Source: Nocardia sp. CNY236
GTDB lineage: Bacteria > Actinomycetota > Actinomycetes > Mycobacteriales > Mycobacteriaceae
Direction: 5' to 3'
DNA length: 64,000 bases
Assembly: GCF_000482385.1 (NCBI RefSeq)
Contig: NZ_KI519396.1
Location: 44,398 to 108,397, forward strand
Position 1 is the stretch's first letter. Every line of letters starts with the position of its first letter. The position numbers were made by a program, and so were the translations under genes. Below, one piece after another: positions 34,568-43,349 of the stretch. The notes under the pieces are model-generated. The model had not been told where the DNA came from, did not search any database, and was given only the letters and a program-made list of their open reading frames with translations.

Positions 34568-36054
34568 TCGCCGATCGCCCCACCCGGCGGCAGAACCTTC
34601 GGTAGTTCGCCGATCAGCTCGGTCTCGCGTTCCTGAATCAGGTAATCGGGAGTTGTGCGTTCGACCTCGTCATCCTTCCCGCCACCCCGCCCGGGCGCAC
34701 CACCCGCCATGCCGGGCATTCCCCCCATACCGGCCCCAGTGCCACGAGCCGCGGCGGCGGGACTCCCAGCGCCCGGACCAGCAAGCACACCACCTCCACG
34801 CGGACCGGAGACACTTCGGCCCGGACCTCCAGCGCCAGATCCCCCAGCACCCGTGCCGGGCATCGCCCGCATACCGGTCCCAGCTCCACGAGCGCCGGCG
34901 CCGGGACCAGTGGAGGTACCACTGCCGCGGGGACTCGGGATATTTCGGCCCGGACCCGCGGTGCCGGATCCCCCGGCGCCCGTGCCGGGCACTGCGGAAC
35001 CGAGTCCACCCATCCCAGATGCACCGGAACCCGGCACGCCGGAACCAGCCCCACCAGGGGATCCAATCCCAGGGGTGGTCGCGCTTTGGGCAGTGGTCTG
35101 CGGGGTTGCGGCCATGGTGACCGACGCCGGGTCGGTGGACTGCTCGCCCGGGTCCCATGGTGTATCTGTGCCGGTGGGACTATGGCCGGTCTGGCTGCTG
35201 GTGGGATTCTCGATATTCATAGCGCCAGGGTCGTTGCCGGTGTTGCCTGGTTCGGGACCGATAGTGCCGCGCGACCCCTGGCCGAGGTCACCGAGCCCGA
35301 TCGTGTTCTTCGCAACGGGCAGGATCGGTGTCTGGGAATCGACGGTCACCGAGCCCGGCTGGTAGATGTTGGTCATGACCTGCTGCGCAGCGGCTTCGGC
35401 CTCGTTCGCGCGGTGCTTGGCCATCTTGAACACGCCGTTACCGGGGACGTGACCGACGACTTCATCGAAACCATTGAGCTCTTCCGGCTCGGGGATCGAC
35501 ATCTTGGACTGGGACAGATAGCCCTCCATCAGGTCGATGCCATTGGCGACCATCTGGAACGCGGTCGGTAGCTGCTGCGCTCGAGAGGCATACTCACGCA
35601 CCCCGTCGACCGCGGCGTTCGCCGCCTGCCCGGACCACATCTCGCCCACGACCCGCTGGATCGTGGCGTCGTACTCCGTAATGGAATCATCGACAGCAGC
35701 GGTCAGTCGCCGCCAGGCATCGGCACCGGCATTGACGTCGGACGCGGAAACTCCAGGACCACCATCGGCGCCGTTGAGCGCGTCAAAGATGTCCCGATGA
35801 GACCAGGTCTCGAAAGCCTCCGGCTGCACTTCCTTGGGTGCAGGCATTCCATCGAAGTCATTGCTGAGCCGCGTGTACTCGTCGTTGACGATGGCGCGGT
35901 CCGGCGTCCACCTGCTCGATGCATCGTCGTCCATCCGGCCCCGCTTTGCGGCGGCCTCGTGGGAGGCGGTGTGCCCGTCAATGGCGAGCGCCGCAGATGG
36001 CCCGATGATCGAGGTCGCAACCGCGGCCACCACATCCTCGAACGAGAACCCCAT
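34564..36054 (-). CDS. PPE/WXG-like secreted protein with Gly/Pro-rich tail
   Basis: A 496-residue protein. Residues ~85-230 are helical with a WSG turn (RVVGEMWSGQAANAAVDGVR), as in WXG100/PPE substrates. Residues ~260-470 are low-complexity Gly, Pro, Ser and Ala with three imperfect repeats containing MPG, GPGR and RGAGTGM. The last residues are charged (KDDEVERTTPDYLIQERETE). It starts with TGATG overlap to the upstream gene and couples to EspG downstream. It is a likely ESX substrate or surface protein. Confidence 0.7.
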   Translation of the reverse strand: MGFSFEDVVAAVATSIIGPSAALAIDGHTASHEAAAKRGRMDDDASSRWTPDRAIVNDEYTRLSNDFDGMPAPKEVQPEAFETWSHRDIFDALNGADGGPGVSASDVNAGADAWRRLTAAVDDSITEYDATIQRVVGEMWSGQAANAAVDGVREYASRAQQLPTAFQMVANGIDLMEGYLSQSKMSIPEPEELNGFDEVVGHVPGNGVFKMAKHRANEAEAAAQQVMTNIYQPGSVTVDSQTPILPVAKNTIGLGDLGQGSRGTIGPEPGNTGNDPGAMNIENPTSSQTGHSPTGTDTPWDPGEQSTDPASVTMAATPQTTAQSATTPGIGSPGGAGSGVPGSGASGMGGLGSAVPGTGAGGSGTAGPGRNIPSPRGSGTSTGPGAGARGAGTGMRAMPGTGAGGSGAGGPGRSVSGPRGGGVLAGPGAGSPAAAARGTGAGMGGMPGMAGGAPGRGGGKDDEVERTTPDYLIQERETELIGELPKVLPPGGAIGE

Positions 36055-36455
36055 CAGATGTCCTGTCCGGTAACTCGCAGCGCAGCGGCGCGCTCCTCAT
36101 CGATCAACTCAAGCTTCCCGATCGCAGCCGCGAAGGTGTCGTGCTGCAGCCAGGCAATGTCGATATGTTCCTGGATCCGGTGGGCAGCAGAATCGTTCGG
36201 ATCGTGGGCGCCACCAGCGACAGCCTTCGCCTCGAACTTCTTGCGGATCGCCACCGCCGACGGCAGAGTCCCCCAACCCGACAGGTTCTCGAGGTATTGG
36301 GTTTCGTCTTTTGCTGCTGTCAGCCGCTCGGCATATCTTTTGGCTGCGGCGCGCAGCGCTTCGCCGAGTTCGGGTTCCAGGCGTAGATCACCGGAAACGG
36401 CTTGCTGGGCAAGCGCAGTCCAGTATCCGTGTTGGTCCGCGACCGGGTTGGTCAT
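36054..36455 (-). CDS. Small helical ESX-cassette protein
   Basis: A 133-residue all-helical protein (MTNPVADQHGYWTALAQQAV, LGEALRAAAKRYAERLTAAK, IDIAWLQHDTFAAAIGKLEL). ATG 36455 follows AGGGAGGGATCGAG. It lies between the DUF3558 lipoprotein and the PPE-like gene, overlapping the latter. It is probably a partner or helical cap protein of the PPE-like product; no named family is recognised. Confidence 0.7.
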   Translation of the reverse strand: MTNPVADQHGYWTALAQQAVSGDLRLEPELGEALRAAAKRYAERLTAAKDETQYLENLSGWGTLPSAVAIRKKFEAKAVAGGAHDPNDSAAHRIQEHIDIAWLQHDTFAAAIGKLELIDEERAAALRVTGQDI

Positions 36456-36492
36456 CTCGATCCCTCCCTGTGTATCGATTCCGGCCGGTGAG

Positions 36493-37047
36493 CTAGCGAG
36501 GTAGATGCGGTTCGAGATCAGCCGCATGCCGTGCGGCGATCTCGCAAGTGTCACCGTCCTTGGACTCGTACTCACTCAGCCAGCCAGCGCGAAACTGAAA
36601 CATGCCCTGTTCGGCGTCGAACGACACATAGCAGCCTTCGGGGTCGTTTCGTTCTTTCGACACGTGCCCTGGTCGACCGTTGACTGTGGTCTGACGCAGG
36701 ATTGTCGCGCTCTCTTTGTTCGTATGCTCTTTGAGGGTGTGGCTGGTCGAAAACACGCCGATGCGGTAGTTCATAGGCCCGTACCTGTCATCGATTGGAC
36801 CCCAACTGCAGACACGGAAGCTCGAGACGCCGGTCGGCGGATCGGTGAACACGCTCTTGGTGGCCGGGTCCAGCCCGGCGCCCACCAGTACGTCGTCGGC
36901 GATGCCGGGGTCGCGGCAAACGTTGTAGACGATGATCTCGTCGATATTCCGCGTAGTCGGTTGTGCCGTCCCAGATGTGGAGTCACCGCACGCGGTGAGG
37001 CCCGCTACTGCCAGCACGGCCGCTACGATCGCCGCGACGCGCTTCAT
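36493..37047 (-). CDS. DUF3558-family lipoprotein
   Basis: A 184-residue secreted lipoprotein: KRVAAIVAAVLAVAGLTACG with lipobox LTAC (lipidated Cys ~20), then the DUF3558 pattern NIDEIIVYNVCRDPGIADDV, GLDPATKSVFTDPPTGVSSF, RVCSWGPIDDRYGPMNYRIG. It leads the ESX-accessory cassette. Two decayed relatives lie at 43196-43258 and 49999-50540. Lipoproteins of this family are abundant in Nocardia; their function is unknown. Confidence 0.85.
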   Translation of the reverse strand: MKRVAAIVAAVLAVAGLTACGDSTSGTAQPTTRNIDEIIVYNVCRDPGIADDVLVGAGLDPATKSVFTDPPTGVSSFRVCSWGPIDDRYGPMNYRIGVFSTSHTLKEHTNKESATILRQTTVNGRPGHVSKERNDPEGCYVSFDAEQGMFQFRAGWLSEYESKDGDTCEIAARHAADLEPHLPR

Positions 37048-37336
37048 CCCCGCCCCTTCCCTCGACTCAGGCGCAGCCTACCTTGAGCCAGAGCGCAACT
37101 CGCTGACATCGCAGACGTACTTGCCCGCTGGCCTGTCGGGAAATCGGGTGAAGTTCGTGGAACTGGCCGCTCGTTCGCCGACCACGATCATGTTGATGGA
37201 TCAGCGCGATTGGGGGCCAGTCAAGTGTTGATGCCATCAACACCGATTCGGTAAACCAGCAGGTCGCGAGTGGTCGGCGAGAAGTCAGTGAGAATCGCAA
37301 AGCGCCAGTTCAAGGAGTGAAAACGCTGAAAAACTA

Positions 37337-37363
37337 AGGGGTTCGAGTCCTCTTAGCCCCACC
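37337..37363 (+). other. Right att-like site: near copy of tRNA-Ala 3' end
   Basis: AGGGGTTCGAGTCCTCTTAG plus CCCCACC matches 31893-31919 at 25 of 27 bases and still forms a T-arm. The rest of a tRNA is absent. With the tRNA it brackets 5.4 kb holding the IS3 remnant and the ESX-accessory cassette. Confidence 0.55.
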
Positions 37364-37426
37364 AGTGATTATAACCGTTTGATATGTCCGATATGTCGGA
37401 TTTTGCCAAATATCGGACGACAGTGA

Positions 37427-37460
37427 CCCTCACACCGCAACACTGGTGTGGGGGTCTTTT
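37427..37460 (+). terminator. Rho-independent terminator
   Basis: CCCTCACACC, loop gcaacact, GGTGTGGGGG, then TCTTTT. It lies ~65 bases after the tRNA-like fragment and may be the original terminator of the tRNA transcript. Confidence 0.65.
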
Positions 37461-37948
37461 CGTGTCGGTGTGGTGGTCACCTGACCGGGGTCTCGACAAC
37501 GGGTCCACCTGCAGCTTGTGACCGGAGTAACACTCCGGTGCGGGCGCGCGCCTGCCGTCGCCGCTACGTCCGCTCGGGCACACCCGTAATCTGGCAGAAC
37601 TCATGGTCGGCATGCCCGCCTCGACACGGATCACCTCGAGGTCCTCGAAGGGTCCGACCGGCCCTCCGCGGACTTCTTCCACACCTGGGCAGCCAGATGC
37701 GCCTCGCCCAAAGCTTGAGTGAGGTCCGCGATCTCGGCTTCGAGCTGGGCCTCCCGCGTCGCCGGCCCCGACTTCCCCGCCGACAAACCGGTGCGGCCGG
37801 CCACGAGGAACTGCCGCTTCCAGTTACCGACCGACTGCTCGGACACCTTCGCCCGCCGCGCCGCCGTGGCCACAGTCACCTCGCCGGCCAGGATCGACAA
37901 CACCATCCTGGCTTTCTCCTCCGCCGGCACCGCCGATGGTCTCGCCAT
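37461..37948 (-). mobile_element. Second IS3-family remnant: OrfA and decayed OrfB start
   Basis: OrfA (37631-37948) is complete: MARPSAVPAEEKARMVLSIL, HTH (VATAARRAKVSEQSVGNWKR), coiled-coil (QLEAEIADLTQALGEAHLAA). Beyond it the OrfB frame shows only FCQITGVPERT followed by a stop and RRRQARAR, and then loses coherence towards 37461. The transposase core is absent. It is a different IS3 subgroup from the one at 32161. Confidence 0.75.
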
Positions 37949-38094
37949 GAACGATTAGACTCCTTCGCAGATCAGACCCGGGCCTATAGTGACGCGTGCT
38001 GCCATGAGACCTGTCTCCTCGTTTTCCCGGTTGGCGACGCGACGGCCGCCATCAGCGCCCATCCAGCGTCGTCATGTCCACGATGATTGCGTGT

Positions 38095-38532
38095 TCAGTC
38101 GGCGTTTCGATAGGCAGTGAGGGTTTGTCTGATGGCGTCGGTGACGGGGGACTCTTCAGTGAGTGGGGTCCAGGTGTAGGCGTCGTGCTCAGTGAGTCGG
38201 ACGGGTTCGGGGGCGGCGCATTCGACGGCGAAGTTGAATTGGCGGCTGTGTTTTCCACTGCCGGAGCGGTAGTCGAAGCTGTCGATGTAGTGGCCGATGC
38301 CGGTGACGTGGAGGCCCGTCTCTTCGGCGACTTCGCGGGCGAGTGCCTGGTCGAGCCTTTCGCCGGGTTCGACTTTGCCGCTGGGCAGTTCCCAGATACC
38401 GCCCATGAAGTCGTTGCCGGGGCGGCGCAGCAGCAGGATGCGTCCGTCGTGTTCAACGACCGCGCCGACGACGAGTTGCTGAACGCCGTCGCGTTCGGCT
38501 TCGGTGGTGAGGTCTTCTAGGTGGGTCGTCAT
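38095..38532 (-). CDS. NUDIX hydrolase
   Basis: A 145-residue protein with a complete Nudix box GKVEPGERLDQALAREVAEE followed by TG (~residues 52-74). It should hydrolyse a nucleoside diphosphate linked to X, possibly a damaged nucleotide or nucleotide sugar. ATG 38532 lies 5 bases after the stop of the broken aminotransferase gene, which was presumably cotranscribed. The three genes Gfo/Idh, DegT and NUDIX look like one former operon; only this one is intact. Confidence 0.9.
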   Translation of the reverse strand: MTTHLEDLTTEAERDGVQQLVVGAVVEHDGRILLLRRPGNDFMGGIWELPSGKVEPGERLDQALAREVAEETGLHVTGIGHYIDSFDYRSGSGKHSRQFNFAVECAAPEPVRLTEHDAYTWTPLTEESPVTDAIRQTLTAYRNAD

Positions 38533-38536
38533 GCGT

Positions 38537-39790
38537 TCACACTTTCAGGTGGTCGGCGTGGTGGATGACTTTTTCGATGGCGTCGAGGTAGCGGTCGACG
38601 AGGGGGAGGTCGTTTTCGCGGTGCCGCACCGGGAGCTTGAGGGTGTGGTGGTGCAGATGTTCGGCGCGCGGGAATTCGCCCGGGCGATAGCCGAATTCGC
38701 CAGCTTATTCGGGGAAGAGAATACCGGGTGTTTGGAAGAGTTCGAGGAAGTTGAGGGGGCAGGTGGAGCCCGGGCGGTCGATTTCGCGGCAGCCTTCGGC
38801 GAGTAGCGCCTGAGGGAAGCGTTCGACGGTGATGCCGCCGAGTTCGTCGGGCCGGTATTGCACGGCCATCCCGTACCAGGCGGGCTGTGTCTCGGGGCCA
38901 GGTTGAGGTGCAACGATCCCGGGTAGGCGGTCGAGGTGGTCGGTGATGTAGGCGGCGATGCGGTTGCGGCCAGTGAGGTAGTCGTCGAGGTGGGTGAGTT
39001 GATCGAGGGCGATGGCGGCGGCCAGCGGGTGGATGCGATGTTTGAGGCCCATGCCGGTCACCGCGTAGCGGTGCAGGGAGTGGTGCTCCGGGATTTCGGT
39101 GCGGCAGCGTTTGTTGTATTGGCCGTGCAAAGGTAGGCGGTAATAGAGGTTTTCGTCGTCGGTGGGTACGAATCCGCCTTCGCCGGTCGAGAGCGGTTTG
39201 GGGCCGTTCAAGCTGAAGGCGGCGGCGCGGCCAAATGTGCCGATCTTGCGATGGTCGATGGTGGCGCCGTGGGCGTGGGAACCGTCTTCGAGGAGCTAAG
39301 GCCCGTAGACCTCGGCGAGGCCGGTGAGACTGCGGAGTTGTGCGGGCATGACCCACATGTGGGTGACGACGACGGCTTTGGTCTTCTCGGTGATGTGGTA
39401 GGGAAGTTCGCGTGGGTCGAGGTTGCCGGTGTCGTCGCAGTCGGCCAAGACCGGGATTACGCCCAGCTGCAGCAGTGGAGTGGCAGTGGCGAAGAAGGTG
39501 TAGGCGGGCACGATGACCTCGTCGCCGGGACGCAGGCCGCAGGCCGCGTACATCGAGAACAAGCCGGCGGTGCCGGAACTGGTGAGGACGGCGTATCGGC
39601 TGCCGAAGTAGGCGGCGAGGGCGTCTTCGAGGTCGGCGACGACACCGGAGCGGTCGTAGATGGAAATGGTGTCGCCGAGTTGGTCCAGTACAGCTTTGCG
39701 GGTGAGGTGGTCGGTCGGCGGCCACTGGAAGTGCGGGTCCGGGGCAGTGACGGCGGGCGTGCCGCCGAGCAAGGCCAGCGGTGATTTCAA
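38537..39790 (-). pseudogene. DegT/DnrJ/EryC1/StrS aminotransferase with two in-frame stops
   Basis: One 418-codon frame from TTG 39790 (GGAG 5 bases upstream) to TGA 38537 encodes a PLP-dependent sugar-type aminotransferase: YAVLTSSGTAGLFSMYAACG, GDEVIVPAYTFFATATPLLQ, LEDGSHAHGA, FSLNGPKPLSTGEGGFV, with the catalytic Lys normally in this last region. The frame is never shifted but contains TAG at 39296-39298 (between VYGP and LLEDG) and TAA at 38705-38707 (between LFPE and AGEFGYRPGEF). Without readthrough no active enzyme is possible. The start overlaps the stop of the upstream oxidoreductase remnant. Confidence 0.85.
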
Positions 39791-40315
39791 CGGAGCTCCT
39801 TGGGGTTGACGGGGGTGTGGGTGCGGGCGGCTTGGTAGCAAGCGGTGACGAAACGCAGGTGTGCCAGGTGCTGGCGAGGGCCACTGAGGTTGGGGCGTTC
39901 ACCATCGGTCACCCGGCGGAAGTAGTCGATCTGTGTGGCCGCGGCCGAGGGCCAGGCTTGCTCCCGGAGCAGGGACTCGACGACTCGCCGTCGTTGGTGA
40001 GGCGGCGGATGCGTCCACGTTCGAGATGGACCATGCCCTTGGAGCCGACCAGGCACAGGTCTTCGGTCTTGGGACCGATGAAACGGGACAGCAGGATTGA
40101 TCCGTAGAGACCGGAGTCGTAGGAGAAGTGCACCAGTGCGGTGTCTTCGGCGTGGTACTCGCGGCCCGGGCGGGCCGCAACTGACAGATCCGCGGTGATG
40201 CGATCCGGGAGCCCGAAGTACCACAGCACCAAGTCGATGACGTGGTAACCCATGTCGATCACGCAGCCGCCACCGGCGGTGGCGATGTCGCCGCGCCACC
40301 CGTCGGAACTTCGGG
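39787..40315 (-). pseudogene. Gfo/Idh/MocA oxidoreductase remnant (5' truncated, frameshifted)
   Basis: The C-terminal half of a sugar oxidoreductase: DGWRGDIATAGGGCVIDMGY then HVIDLVLWYFG, AARPGREYHAEDTALVHFSY, GPKTEDLCLVGSKGMVHLER. Near 39985 the coding switches frame by one base (RLTNDGES to SLLREQAWPSAAATQIDYFR), ending TPVNPKELR. The N-terminal NAD-binding domain, about half of the usual ~340 residues, is absent. It was probably the first gene of an operon with the aminotransferase and NUDIX genes. Confidence 0.8.
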
Positions 40316-40347
40316 GGTCTGGTGCACACGGGCACAGTCGAGTGCCG

Positions 40348-40692
40348 TCATCTGATAGCCCCTGTCACTTCCCGATCCGGACCCCCTACCGATGCCCCTG
40401 CAACCAGCACGCCTGCGCCGGCTTCACACCAGAGCCGTGTCTCTACCGCCTGCCGGAGGGCGGCCTGCCGAGTCAGATGTTCCAGACCGGGCACGACGAC
40501 ATTGCGGCATTGCGCGCGAACCAGTTCCGCGATCAGCGCATCCAATCCCGACCGCCCGTAGGTGCGCTCATGGAACACCATGCCCAGGTCGTAGCCCTGA
40601 CGATCGGCGAACTGCTCAATCCGTCTCTAACATTCCCGGATGTGTTCGCCCGCGACATCGAGTCGCAGGTAGCCGTAGACAAGTGGTTTCAT
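40348..40692 (-). pseudogene. Small resolvase-like protein with an in-frame TAG
   Basis: One 115-codon frame from ATG 40692 (GGGAGGAG upstream): MKPLVYGYLRLDVAGEHIRE, Cys, TAG at 40627-40629, then RRIEQFADRQGYDLGMVFHE, LDALIAELVRAQCRNVVVPG, LEHLTRQAALRQAVE. The pattern resembles the short N-terminal-resolvase-like proteins common in actinomycetes that lack the HTH. The stop lies early, and the rest of the frame is clean. Confidence 0.65.
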
Positions 40693-40877
40693 CGTCATCT
40701 CCTCCCGCCGCGCGAGAATCGGAGTCTCGCTGGTCCGGCGTGCGCGTCGAACTGTTCCTCCAGACTCTTGGGCGGCGCGGAATTCCAGGAGGGCAGATTG
40801 TGGGGCAGATTGGCGTGGACCGGTCCGGGGTTCGGGCAGGTCGATAGACTGGGCGCGGCCTATCGAGGGGATCGAAG

Positions 40878-42166
40878 GTGCAGACACCGAACCTGAAACT
40901 GCGGCAGCGTCGGGAAGCGACCCCGTCACCCACCATGGCGAAGCGGTCGATGACCCGCGCCGAACTAGCCGAAGCCGTCAACGACCACCTGTGGCGAACC
41001 ACCGGTCGGCGCCGTGAACTCGACGCGCACACGATCGCCCGCTACGAACGCGGCGCGGTGCGCTGGCCCGGCAAGGAATACCGCCAGGCCCTGTGCGCGG
41101 TACTCAACGCGACCGAAACCGAACCTGGCTTCGCCGCCGCCCGCCGACACCAAGCCCGCGCACGAGATATGCTGGCGGTCAATCTGTTCAGCCCCTTTGA
41201 TCCCGAACACATCCCCACCGACTACCTGACAGGATCGAAGACTGCAGGCCGCGTAGGACGGTCCGACGTAGACAAGGTCCGGTATGCCGTGGTCGCTGCG
41301 GCGGAGAACCTGCACGGCGGTGGATCGGCATCCGACAGCGCGGCCAACCATCTCCGTGCCTTCGCCCGACTGCTGGGCGCGTACGCCGCACCCAGCACAC
41401 GGCAGGCGCTACGCGAGGCGGTCGGCAACCTCAGCGGTATTGCCGCATACTCTGCCTTCGACATCGCCGCCCACACCGAAGCTGAACGACGCTTCCGATT
41501 CGCCCTATGGTGCGCCGACGCCGCCGGATCATGGGAACTACGCGCCGCGACCCTGGCTGAAACATGGCCCGCAAAACCGCCTACGTCGGCAACTCCGACG
41601 GAGCCCTCTCCCTGATCGAACTGGCCCAGGTCCGCGCCGACCGCCTCACCGCCACCACCCGTGCCATGCTCGCCGCTCTGCGTGCCCAATTCCTGTCCGC
41701 ACTCGGCCGCACCGACGACGCCCTCTCCGAAGTCGCACGTGCCGACGAACACTTCGCCGCCCGCAACCCCGCCGAAGACTCCGCCTGGATGTGCTACTAC
41801 GACCACGCCGAACACCTCGGCAGCACCGGCAAAGCCCTCATCCCTGTCTCTGTCGTACGCAAGCGAATCGAGCTGGCCGCACCCCGCATCCGCCAAGCCA
41901 TACAACTGCAAGGCGACAACTACCCCCGTTCCCGCACCTTCTCCCGCATCCGCCTGGCCACCCTCACCATGCAACTCGGCGACCCACGCACCGCCACCGC
42001 GCTCGGCATGCAAGCCGTCACCGACGCCGCGCACTTCCACTCCCAACGCATCCGTGACGAACTCCGCGGCCTCGCCGCCGCCGCGACACCGCACCGCAGA
42101 ATCACCGAGGCCGCCGAACTCCGCCACACCATAGCCGCCCTACCGAAACTCGAGGCGACCCCGTGA
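40878..42166 (+). pseudogene. XRE-type regulator with TPR-like domain, split by a frameshift
   Basis: Part 1 (GTG 40878 to 41615) has an XRE HTH (MTRAELAEAVNDHLWRTTGR, ELDAHTIARYERGAVRWPGK) and the start of a helical repeat domain up to ATLAE. Part 2 (to 42166) continues in another frame: MARKTAYVGNSDGALSLIEL, ALGRTDDALSEVARADEHFA, YPRSRTFSRIRLATLTMQLG. In intact relatives ATLAxMARKTAYVGNSDGA is continuous, so the break is at ~41560. Its stop overlaps the GTG of the phosphotransferase, which it probably controlled. Confidence 0.8.
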
Positions 42167-43044
42167 TCCCGGACCCGATAGCCGGCATCCTCGAAGAGGC
42201 TGCCAACTACGCCGGTCTAGACATATCCACCGCAACTCCGCTCCGCACCGGAACCCACGCCATCTTCGAACTCGACGGCGGAATCATCGCCCGCATAGGG
42301 AAACCCGGCAGCGCAGACACCGCACGCCGCGAGCTACGCATCTCCCGCTGGCTCAACCACTCCGGCATCCCCGCCGTCCAAGCCGTGGAAACACTGCCGC
42401 AGCCAGTGGTTGTCGACAACCACTCCGTCACCTGGTGGCAGCTCATCCCCGACCACCGCCCCGCCACCCCTGCGGAACTCGGCACCGCCCTCGCCCGCTT
42501 ACACACCCTCACCCCACCGGCCATTTTCGACCTGCCGGAATACCAGCCCTTCGCCGGGTTGGAGGACCGGATCACCACAGCCACCACCCTCAACGACGAC
42601 GACCGACAATGGCTGACCCAGCACTACACCGCACTCCGGCAGCGCTTCGAGAAGATTCCGCTGGCGACCCGAGCTTCGGTCATCCACGGCGACGCCTGGC
42701 AAGGCAACCTCGTCGTCCCGCGCTCCGACACACCGACATTCCTCGACCTGGACAAGGTCTCCCTGGGCCGCCCCGAATGGGATCTCGTCCAACTCGCTGT
42801 CGACCACACCGACTTCACCCGCATCGACACCGACGACTACGAAGCATTCGTCACCGCTTACGGCGGATACGACATGACCGCAACGCCGGAGTTCCGGATC
42901 TACGCCGACATCCAGGAACTCCGCTGGACTGCTTTCGCGATCAGCCTGTCCCACCACAAACCAGCTGCTCATGCAGAGGCTGCCCATCGGATCGCTTGCC
43001 TCCGCGGCCACATCCCGCAACCCTGGCAGTGGAACGTGCTGTAA
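42163..43044 (+). CDS. APH-fold phosphotransferase
   Basis: A 293-residue intact kinase-like protein: IIARIGKPGSADTARRELRI (nucleotide site), catalytic HGDAWQGNLVV (~residue 176), metal-binding FLDLDKVSLGRPEWDL (~190). It starts with GTG 42163 overlapping the XRE regulator stop. It is the full catalytic counterpart of the residue-depleted paralog at 15960. Substrate unknown; a hydroxylated metabolite or antibiotic is plausible. Confidence 0.85.
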   Translation: MIPDPIAGILEEAANYAGLDISTATPLRTGTHAIFELDGGIIARIGKPGSADTARRELRISRWLNHSGIPAVQAVETLPQPVVVDNHSVTWWQLIPDHRPATPAELGTALARLHTLTPPAIFDLPEYQPFAGLEDRITTATTLNDDDRQWLTQHYTALRQRFEKIPLATRASVIHGDAWQGNLVVPRSDTPTFLDLDKVSLGRPEWDLVQLAVDHTDFTRIDTDDYEAFVTAYGGYDMTATPEFRIYADIQELRWTAFAISLSHHKPAAHAEAAHRIACLRGHIPQPWQWNVL

Positions 43045-43121
43045 CAAATGGTGTTTCGACCCGCGCACTGGTGTGGGTGTTGCATACCAGCCAGATCTTC
43101 GGAATGTCCTGTGCGGGTATG

Positions 43122-43196
43122 TCGAGCTTGGTCGCTAGCGGTGGCCGCTACGACAACCTGATCGGCCGTACCCTCGGCCGCGACGTGCCAAGTTGG
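43122..43196 (+). pseudogene. Fragment resembling histidyl-tRNA synthetase
   Basis: The frame SSLVASGGRYDNLIGRTLGR-DVPS contains the class II HisRS-type motif GGRYDxLIGxxxGRDVP. Only ~25 codons remain and neither end is present. It ends at the junction with the DUF3558 fragment. The resemblance is short. Confidence 0.4.
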
Positions 43197-43258
43197 TGAA
43201 CACGCTCTTGGTGGCCGGGTCCAGCCCGGCGTCGATCAGTACCTGATCGCTGAGGCCG
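43197..43258 (-). pseudogene. DUF3558 gene fragment (left flank of the cas operon)
   Basis: On the minus strand LSDQVLIDAGLDPATKSVFT, matching the DUF3558 lipoprotein at 36493 (GLDPATKSVFTD) and the remnant at 50330-50400 at DNA level (ctcttggtggccgggtccag, gtcgatcagta, ctgatcgctga). It follows directly after the spacer-like segment of the CRISPR. Confidence 0.75.
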
Positions 43259-43309
43259 ATAGTGGTACCGCCCTTCACGAGGGACGACCCCCGCATACGC
43301 GGGAACGAC
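43249..43309 (-). CRISPR. Array remnant: a single repeat plus spacer-length segment
   Basis: The 29 bases 43281-43309, read on the minus strand, begin GTCGTTCCCGCGTATGCGGG and end GGTCGTCCC. This is a hyphenated palindrome (CCCGCGTATGCGGG) with the form of actinobacterial type I-E repeats. TGCAGGTCAAGAAGT, like a leader end, precedes it. The following 32 bases (43280-43249) have spacer length, after which the DUF3558 fragment begins. No second repeat was found. Confidence 0.6.
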
Positions 43310-43349
43310 ACTTCTTGACCTGCACTGATGCTGGCGAGATAGGGGGTTT

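Noticed and set aside
38095..40315. Active sugar biosynthesis cluster (Gfo/Idh, DegT, NUDIX)
   Set aside because: Two of the three genes are broken by stops, frameshift and 5' loss; at most this is a former operon.
43045..43349. A multi-unit CRISPR array
   Set aside because: Only one repeat-like unit is present; the surrounding sequence is gene fragments, so no array can be claimed.
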